This document shows positions 7,706 to 12,400 of a stretch of 12,400 bases of DNA, piece by piece. Below the pieces are notes generated by a model, which was not told the DNA's origin, searched no databases, and was given only the letters and a program-made list of their open reading frames with translations. Source of the stretch: Acidobacteriota bacterium (lineage in GTDB: Bacteria > Acidobacteriota > Terriglobia > Terriglobales > Acidobacteriaceae); the NCBI GenBank assembly GCA_003224995.1, contig QIAI01000369.1, forward strand, positions 1-12,400. Direction: 5' to 3'. Positions within the stretch are counted from its first letter, which is position 1. Every line of letters begins with the position of its first letter. The translations under genes were made by a program, and so were the position numbers.

Positions 7706-8710
7706 ATGAGCAACACACGGCGTGAAATATTGGCTGGGCTAGCGGTGGCCGGCCTTGCGGCGACAATGCCAGCTTCAGTGGCAAGTTTCAGTTCATACTG
7801 GGAGCAGTCCATGAAAGCCGATGTCTCACCCACTCGCTGTCCCTTTCATTTGGCCGTCATCAATGACGAGATTACGCCAGATTTAGAACTGGCGTGCAAG
7901 ATTGCGTCCCAGGAGTTTGGGCTGCAATGGATTGAACTGAGATCGATGTGGGACAAGAACATCTCAACCCTGAGTCCGAAGGAAATTGAAGACGCACGGA
8001 AAATTCTGGCGCAATATAAATTGCGGGTAACGGATATTGCCAGTCCTTTGTTCAAGACGGATTGGCCGGGCGCTCCTCTTTCGGAGCAGAGTGAAAGGCG
8101 CGATCAATTTCATGCGGACTTCGATGCAAAGACCCAAGGCAAACTGCTGCAACACTGTATTTCGCTCGCCGACGCATTCCAAACCGACCGCATCCGCTGT
8201 TTCGATTTCTGGCGTTTGACGGACCAGAAGCCCTATCGAGCAGCCATCAATGCGAAATTGAGAGAAGCGGCAGCAGAGTGCGCCAAAGCGAAAAAGATCT
8301 TGGTTCTCGAGAACGAGATGTCTTGCAACACTGCGAGCGGAGAAGAATCGGTGGCGGTGCTGAAAGCCGTTCCCAACGAAAACTTCATGCTCAATTGGGA
8401 CCCAGGCAATGCTGCCGCGCTGGGGACCACGCCGTATCCGGATGGTTACAATCTACTCCCGAAGAATCGAATAGGACATTGCCACGTTAAGGATGTCGCG
8501 CGCGACGAGAAAAAGAAGTTCGAGTGGGCGGCGGTCGGTTCGGGGACGGTGGATTGGGTAGGACAGTTCAAAGCTTTCGTTCGAGATGGTTATCACCTGG
8601 CGGTCAGCTTGGAAACACACTGGCGGGGTGCCGGGACAGCCGAAGCTTCCACTCGAGCGAGCATGGATGGCATGAAGAAAACGCTGCTGAAAGCTGGCGT
8701 AACCTGCTGA
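7706..8710 (+). CDS. Tat-exported TIM-barrel sugar isomerase/epimerase/lyase-type protein (AP_endonuc_2 family)
   Basis: A 334-residue xylose-isomerase-like TIM-barrel protein. The N-terminus MSNTRREILAGLAVAGLAAT carries twin arginines in a Tat-like context followed by a hydrophobic stretch, so it probably folds in the cytoplasm and is exported. The barrel spans about residues 48-330. Likely divalent-metal ligands are Glu202 (LENE), Asp232 (NWDPGN), His258/His260 (GHCHVKD) and Glu303 (SLETHW), the usual Glu/Asp/His/Glu pattern. Members isomerise, epimerise, dehydrate or cleave sugars and keto-sugars, and the exact reaction cannot be read here. The ribosome site AAGGGAG fits the ATG at 7706. 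The next gene starts 42 bases after the stop and also has a Tat signal, so the two likely form an operon acting on the same periplasmic substrate. Confidence 0.85.
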   Translation: MSNTRREILAGLAVAGLAATMPASVASFSSYWEQSMKADVSPTRCPFHLAVINDEITPDLELACKIASQEFGLQWIELRSMWDKNISTLSPKEIEDARKILAQYKLRVTDIASPLFKTDWPGAPLSEQSERRDQFHADFDAKTQGKLLQHCISLADAFQTDRIRCFDFWRLTDQKPYRAAINAKLREAAAECAKAKKILVLENEMSCNTASGEESVAVLKAVPNENFMLNWDPGNAAALGTTPYPDGYNLLPKNRIGHCHVKDVARDEKKKFEWAAVGSGTVDWVGQFKAFVRDGYHLAVSLETHWRGAGTAEASTRASMDGMKKTLLKAGVTC

Positions 8711-8734
8711 TCTGATGTGGGTGAATTGCAATCG

Positions 8735-8741
8735 AGGGGAG
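8735..8741 (+). promoter_or_regulatory. Shine-Dalgarno site that fixes the Gfo/Idh/MocA start
   Basis: AGGGGAG lies 11 bases before the ATG at 8753, with the purine run continuing to 8743. It favours this start over the in-frame ATG at 8717, which lacks a ribosome site and would put extra residues ahead of the Tat motif. Confidence 0.6.
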
Positions 8742-8752
8742 AACGAATTCCC

Positions 8753-10072
8753 ATGATTACCCGGCGCGAATTTATGGATTGGGCGGCGATTGGCACTGCT
8801 GGAACAATTCTCGGCAACAATGCGAAGAGCTACTCACGGATTTTGGGAGCCAACGATCGACTCAATTTCGCAATCATCGGGCTGAATGGGCGCGGGTATG
8901 CGCATCTAGCATCTTTGAAAGCGAACCACGATTCCGCCCGTGTCTCCCACATCTGCGACGTGGAGAGCAACATCCTCAAGAAATTTGCCGACAATGCGAA
9001 ACATGAACTCGGGTATACCCCCGAAACAGTTTCGGATTTCCGGACGATTTTGCAGCACAAGGAAGTGGATGCGCTCGCGATTGCCACTCCGGATCATTGG
9101 CATACGCCAATGGCTATTGCCGGGCTACAGGCAGGCAAGCACGTTTACCTGGAAAAGCCTTGCAGTCACAATCCCGCGGAAGGCGAATTGCTGCTTGAGG
9201 TGCAACGGAAGTACGGGAAGCTTGTGCAAATGGGAACGCAACAACGCTCCTCACCGCATACTATCGAGGTCGTGGACAAGATCCACAACGGGCTTATTGG
9301 ACGACCATATTTCGCGAAAGCCTGGTACGCCAATACCAGAAGCACAATTGGAGTTGGCAAAGGAGCTCCGGTTCCCGCCAGCTTGAACTGGGAACTGTGG
9401 CAGGGGCCGGCACCGCGGCAAGCGTACCGAGATAACGTGCAGCCCTACAACTGGCACTGGTTCAGAACTTATGGAACCGGAGAGTCGCTGAACAATGGCA
9501 CCCACGAAGTGGATGTCTGCCGTTGGGCTCTGAACGTGGAATATCCGAAGCGAGTCACCGCCAGTGGCGGACGATACCATTTCCAGGACGACTGGCAGTT
9601 CTACGACACACTCGTGACCAGCTTTGAGTACGATGACAAACTGCTGACCTGGGAAGGCAAGAGCTGTTCGGGAATGAAGCAGTACGGACGCGATCGCGGT
9701 TCCTTGATTGTCGGCACGAATGGGACCATCATCGTGGATCGCGAAGGCTACGAAATATACGATCTCAAAGGCAATAAAACGGGGGAAAAGAAGACAGGCG
9801 AAAAGGAATCCTCCACCGATCTGATTGGGCGCGATTCCATGACGGATGCCCACTTTGCTAATTTTATTGCCGCCATCAAGGGCGGTGAGAGACTTCACGT
9901 CCCCATCGCGACCGGAAATGTTTCAGTTACTATGCTGCAACTCTCGAACATTGCCTGGGAAGTCAATCGAGAACTCCAGATCGATGCCAGCAACGCGCAC
10001 ATTGTGAATGACACGGATGCCATGAAGATGTGGCGGCGGGAATACGAAAGTGGATGGGCCCCGCATGTGTAG
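8753..10072 (+). CDS. Tat-exported Gfo/Idh/MocA family oxidoreductase
   Basis: A 439-residue NAD(P)-dependent oxidoreductase of the glucose-fructose oxidoreductase/inositol dehydrogenase type. MITRREFMDW at the start is a close twin-arginine motif, so the enzyme is probably exported with its cofactor bound, as known for Zymomonas Gfo. The Rossmann domain carries GLNGRG (residues 43-48) after a beta strand (FAIIG), the ATPDHWH segment, and EKP at 134-136. The C-terminal alpha/beta domain contains NNGTHEVDVCRW with His251 and Asp254, the family's catalytic-type His/Asp pair. Length is longer than the roughly 340-residue core because of the leader and inserts. Members oxidise sugar hydroxyls, form 3-keto-sugars, or hydrolyse glycosides by a redox mechanism (GH109), so the precise reaction is open. 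It follows the TIM-barrel gene in an apparent operon. Confidence 0.9.
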   Translation: MITRREFMDWAAIGTAGTILGNNAKSYSRILGANDRLNFAIIGLNGRGYAHLASLKANHDSARVSHICDVESNILKKFADNAKHELGYTPETVSDFRTILQHKEVDALAIATPDHWHTPMAIAGLQAGKHVYLEKPCSHNPAEGELLLEVQRKYGKLVQMGTQQRSSPHTIEVVDKIHNGLIGRPYFAKAWYANTRSTIGVGKGAPVPASLNWELWQGPAPRQAYRDNVQPYNWHWFRTYGTGESLNNGTHEVDVCRWALNVEYPKRVTASGGRYHFQDDWQFYDTLVTSFEYDDKLLTWEGKSCSGMKQYGRDRGSLIVGTNGTIIVDREGYEIYDLKGNKTGEKKTGEKESSTDLIGRDSMTDAHFANFIAAIKGGERLHVPIATGNVSVTMLQLSNIAWEVNRELQIDASNAHIVNDTDAMKMWRREYESGWAPHV

Positions 10073-10142
10073 GATGCCGAACCGCGGGGAATCGACTACA
10101 GAAGTTGCCTGATGTACCTCCATCGAAAGTTTTGACATGGGT

Positions 10143-10162
10143 GAGCGCCAGGATTTGCGCTC
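10143..10162 (+). terminator. Possible hairpin after the Gfo/Idh/MocA gene
   Basis: GAGCGC (10143-10148) and GCGCTC (10157-10162) form a perfect six-base-pair stem with loop CAGGATTT. A further GG/CC pairing is possible with one bulged T. No U-tract follows, so intrinsic termination is uncertain. It could instead be an operator or mRNA structure between this gene and the one at 10207. Nothing else is seen in 10073-10206. Confidence 0.3.
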
Positions 10163-10206
10163 CCTAAGCCAACGACCTTTCCGCTTTCCGGCATCCTAGG
10201 TCCGGA

Positions 10207-11157
10207 ATGGTGCGTGGCGGTTCTATGTCTCAATCTACGCTGACTGCCAAAGAGCAGATCTCTTCCATTTGGGATCTCGGAGGATTGACGTGGCGAGAAC
10301 TGGGCCGACGTACTTGGGGCGGTGTGAATCAGAACGACCTGATCAATCGGGCATACGAACTTGCGTACAACTTCATGCTGGCGGTATTTCCTCTTTTGTT
10401 GTTCCTGATTGAATTGTTGCGGATCTTTGCAGTCGAAGGCGGCAAACTGATCGGCGATCTTTTCTTCTATGCGCAACAGGCGTTGCCACCGGCGGCCTAC
10501 AAGGTGCTGACCAGCACGGTGAATGAAGTTACTCAGAACTCCTCGGGAGGGAAACTGACGTTCGGTCTCGTGTTCGCCCTGTATGCGGCTTCAGGAGGCG
10601 TGACACAGCTGATGTCGACATTGAATGCCGCATACGAAGTCCATGAAGGTCGTTCATGGATTAAGGTTCATTTGATTTCTCTCGCCCTTACGATCTCGAT
10701 GTCCCTACTGCTGATTACTGCGTTGATGCTGGTGCTCGGAGGCGGAAACCTGGTGGAGTTCGTGGGACAGATCGTGGGGCTAAGCGCAGCGTCTTTGATT
10801 TTCGGGAAAGTGCTCCAGTGGGTATTGGCGGTCGCCTTTGTAGTGCTCGCGTTTGCAATCATTTACTACTTCGCGCCGGACGTAAAAGAGAGGCATTGGT
10901 ACTGGATTACGCCCGGGTCCGTGGTGGGCGTGCTGCTTTGGGCAGGAGCTTCCGCTGGATTGCGCGCATACCTGCATTTTTTTAATAGCTATAGCAGGAC
11001 GTACGGCTCCTTGGGAGCGGTGATGATCCTAATGCTTTGGTTCTACATTACAGGATTGGCGTTTTTGTCCGGGGGACAAATAAACTCCACGATCGAGCAT
11101 GCGGCGGCCGAGCATGGTCATCCCGAGGCTAAGGCGCCGGGGCAGAAGGCGGCGTAG
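10207..11157 (+). CDS. YihY/BrkB-family integral membrane protein
   Basis: A 316-residue inner-membrane protein of the YihY/BrkB family (once misnamed ribonuclease BN). Its exact transport role is not established. About six membrane segments are visible: residues 50-75 (FMLAVFPLLLFLIELLRIF), 84-104 (weaker), 117-137 (FGLVFALYAASGGVTQLM), 153-178 (LALTISMSLLLITALMLVLG), 203-222, and 235-290. The closing hallmark YGSLGAVMILMLWFYITGLA is at 266-285, followed by the GGQIN signature. The N-terminal cytoplasmic part (WRELGRRTW...) and a short Ala/Glu-rich tail match family layout. The start is uncertain: ATG 10207 has a weak AGG upstream, while ATG 10225 would remove six residues. It is separated from the preceding oxidoreductase by 134 bases and is probably a different transcription unit. 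An AsmA-family gene follows on the same strand. Confidence 0.88.
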   Translation: MVRGGSMSQSTLTAKEQISSIWDLGGLTWRELGRRTWGGVNQNDLINRAYELAYNFMLAVFPLLLFLIELLRIFAVEGGKLIGDLFFYAQQALPPAAYKVLTSTVNEVTQNSSGGKLTFGLVFALYAASGGVTQLMSTLNAAYEVHEGRSWIKVHLISLALTISMSLLLITALMLVLGGGNLVEFVGQIVGLSAASLIFGKVLQWVLAVAFVVLAFAIIYYFAPDVKERHWYWITPGSVVGVLLWAGASAGLRAYLHFFNSYSRTYGSLGAVMILMLWFYITGLAFLSGGQINSTIEHAAAEHGHPEAKAPGQKAA

Positions 11158-11301
11158 CTAAGGATTTTCCCTACAGGGTTATGCTGGTCGGAAGGTAAGG
11201 GATGAGGCAAAACTTCGCGTCGGGACAGCCAAACCTCGCCCTGCCAATTTCATCCCATTTATTAAAGACCGGGTTGTGCGAAGATTCAGAAGGAGTCCAT
11301 C
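11158..11301. other. Intergenic region before the AsmA-family gene
   Basis: 144 bases without a gene. CCCT-AC-AGGG near 11170 is a small palindrome, too short to call a terminator. AAGGAG at 11290-11295, six bases before ATG 11302, is a strong ribosome site for the next gene. No clear promoter is seen. Confidence 0.4.
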
Positions 11302-12400
11302 ATGCGGAAGGTGATCATCGGGGTCGGAATCGTTATTGTCGTGCTGGTCGCGGCTTTGTTGATATTTGCCGCCACCTTCGATGTCAACAAATACCGGGGC
11401 ACGATTCAGACGGAATTGGAGAAACGCCTGGGCCGGAATGTTGCGCTAGGAGACATGCGTCTCAGTGTTTTCCCGCCACGCTTTCGTGTCCAGAATCTGG
11501 CGATTGCGGATGACCCGGCATTTAACAATGACGCGCCTTTCGTAAAAGCCCAGGAACTTGATGTCTCCGTACGTTTATTGCCCCTGTTTCACAAACAGGT
11601 GGAAGTTGATTCTTTAGAGCTGCAGCGACCGAGCGTCAACCTGATCAAGAACTCATCGGGCATTTGGAATTTTGTTTCATTGGGGCACCCTGCGGCGGGT
11701 CAAGCTACGCCTTCGGAAAGTCACCCATCTGGGCCCGGAGCACCAGCTCCATCCAAGCCATCGCCGAAGACCCCCTCTGAACCGTCAGGGGAGCAACAGT
11801 TTTCGCTAGGGAAGCTGATGATTAGTGATGGACAGATCTCAATTCTGGATCAACAAAAAAGCAAGACGCCTTCGCAGTACGATCACATCGATATCACACT
11901 AAAGAACTTTTCCCCCGATCATCCATTTACGCTGGATGCTGCCGCACGCATGGCGGGTTCTTCTTCGGAGGAAGCACGGCTGCAAGGGGAAGGTGGTCCG
12001 ATCGTGAACGGCGAGCCCGCGAGCACACCATTTAAGGGAAGCCTGACCCTAAAGCAGGTCAGGATCGGAGATCTTTCTAAATTCTTGAATTCTCCCGCAG
12101 CAAACGGTACCGATGGGGTAATTAGTGGCGACGTCAAGATCAATAATCAATCGGGAAAGCTGAACGCACAGGGTCAGATGGAAATGCAGAATCCGAAAAT
12201 ACAGGGGATGGAACTGGGTTTCCCGATCAATGCCCAATACGATCTGACCGACGATCTTGCTGTCGACATGCTGACCATCCGAAATCTCGCGGTAAAGCTC
12301 GGAGCGACCCCGGTGCAATTGAGTGGTACGCTAAATTCGAAACCTACCCCCGCGTTGTTGGACGTTGCGATCAAGGCGAACAGCATCTCGATTGCGGAAA
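11302..12400 (+). CDS. AsmA-family protein, 5' part (runs off the window)
   Basis: The first 366 codons are open to the window edge, so the protein is incomplete at its C-terminus. The start MRKVIIGVGIVIVVLVAALL is a single membrane anchor (about residues 3-24). It is followed by the AsmA N-terminal signature: FDVNKYRGTIQTELEKRLGR, then GDMRLSVFPPRFRVQNLAIAD. AsmA-like proteins are inner-membrane-anchored with a large periplasmic beta-rich body, and several are implicated in outer-membrane biogenesis and lipid transport between membranes. Residues about 129-166 form a Pro/Ser/Gly-rich linker (PSGPGAPAPSKPSPKTPSEP). After it, AsmA-like beta repeats resume (FSLGKLMISDGQISILD, ...LSGTLNSKP). The AAGGAG ribosome site supports the start. 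It lies downstream of the YihY-type gene, and both suggest envelope functions. Confidence 0.88.
   Translation, partial: MRKVIIGVGIVIVVLVAALLIFAATFDVNKYRGTIQTELEKRLGRNVALGDMRLSVFPPRFRVQNLAIADDPAFNNDAPFVKAQELDVSVRLLPLFHKQVEVDSLELQRPSVNLIKNSSGIWNFVSLGHPAAGQATPSESHPSGPGAPAPSKPSPKTPSEPSGEQQFSLGKLMISDGQISILDQQKSKTPSQYDHIDITLKNFSPDHPFTLDAAARMAGSSSEEARLQGEGGPIVNGEPASTPFKGSLTLKQVRIGDLSKFLNSPAANGTDGVISGDVKINNQSGKLNAQGQMEMQNPKIQGMELGFPINAQYDLTDDLAVDMLTIRNLAVKLGATPVQLSGTLNSKPTPALLDVAIKANSISIAE

Noticed and set aside
8717..8752. Upstream in-frame ATG for the Gfo/Idh/MocA gene
   Set aside because: It lacks a ribosome site and would place 12 residues before the Tat motif; ATG 8753 follows AGGGGAG.
9251..9898. 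215-codon open frame on the minus strand inside the Gfo/Idh/MocA gene
   Set aside because: The plus-strand protein has clear family motifs over the whole stretch. The antisense product looks like a shadow of its codon pattern.
11202..11513. 103-codon plus-strand frame overlapping the AsmA-family start
   Set aside because: It overlaps the AsmA gene in another frame, has no ribosome site, and its product looks random.

Overview
The window looks like a chromosomal segment of an Acidobacteriota-type bacterium. I infer this from the moderate-GC coding sequence, a TonB-dependent receptor with an N-terminal carboxypeptidase-regulatory-like domain, Tat-exported TIM-barrel and Gfo/Idh/MocA proteins, and a secreted GH20 enzyme. 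No rRNA or marker gene is present, so the phylum is only a suggestion. I see no IS element, CRISPR array, tRNA or phage gene.

Layout. Bases 1-258 hold at most the last codons of an upstream gene. A small DUF1440-like membrane protein (259-831, minus) diverges from a broken DUF892/YciF-type ferritin-like gene (1084-1587, plus). That gene can be read to its natural stop only by changing frame three times. After a 288-base gap comes a secreted GH20 beta-N-acetylhexosaminidase (1876-3933). It converges on a minus-strand pair: a TonB-dependent receptor (5319-7579, with a frameshift and apparent small deletion) followed 3 bases later by a LarA-family nickel-pincer enzyme (3996-5315). A 126-base divergent intergenic region separates that pair from two plus-strand genes with twin-arginine signals: a TIM-barrel sugar isomerase/epimerase/lyase-type protein (7706-8710) and a Gfo/Idh/MocA oxidoreductase (8753-10072). 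The window ends with a YihY/BrkB membrane protein (10207-11157) and the first 366 codons of an AsmA-family protein (11302 to the end).

How the genes may work together. The block 1876-10072 reads as a saccharide-use locus. It offers extracytoplasmic release of terminal N-acetylhexosamine (GH20), outer-membrane uptake (TonB receptor), and Tat-exported NAD(P)-type redox plus metal-dependent TIM-barrel chemistry. A LarA homologue would racemise or epimerise a 2-hydroxy acid. Coupling a LarA-type enzyme to a TonB receptor beside a Tat-exported Gfo/TIM-barrel pair is the most interesting functional context here; its substrate cannot be read from the sequence.

The other notable feature is gene damage. 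Two genes carry frame disruptions while their neighbours are intact. In the DUF892 gene all three shifts fit loss of one dinucleotide from a short AG/GA/TC repeat, and restoring them returns the family's residue spacing. This is either recent decay or a sequence error, and the raw data would decide.
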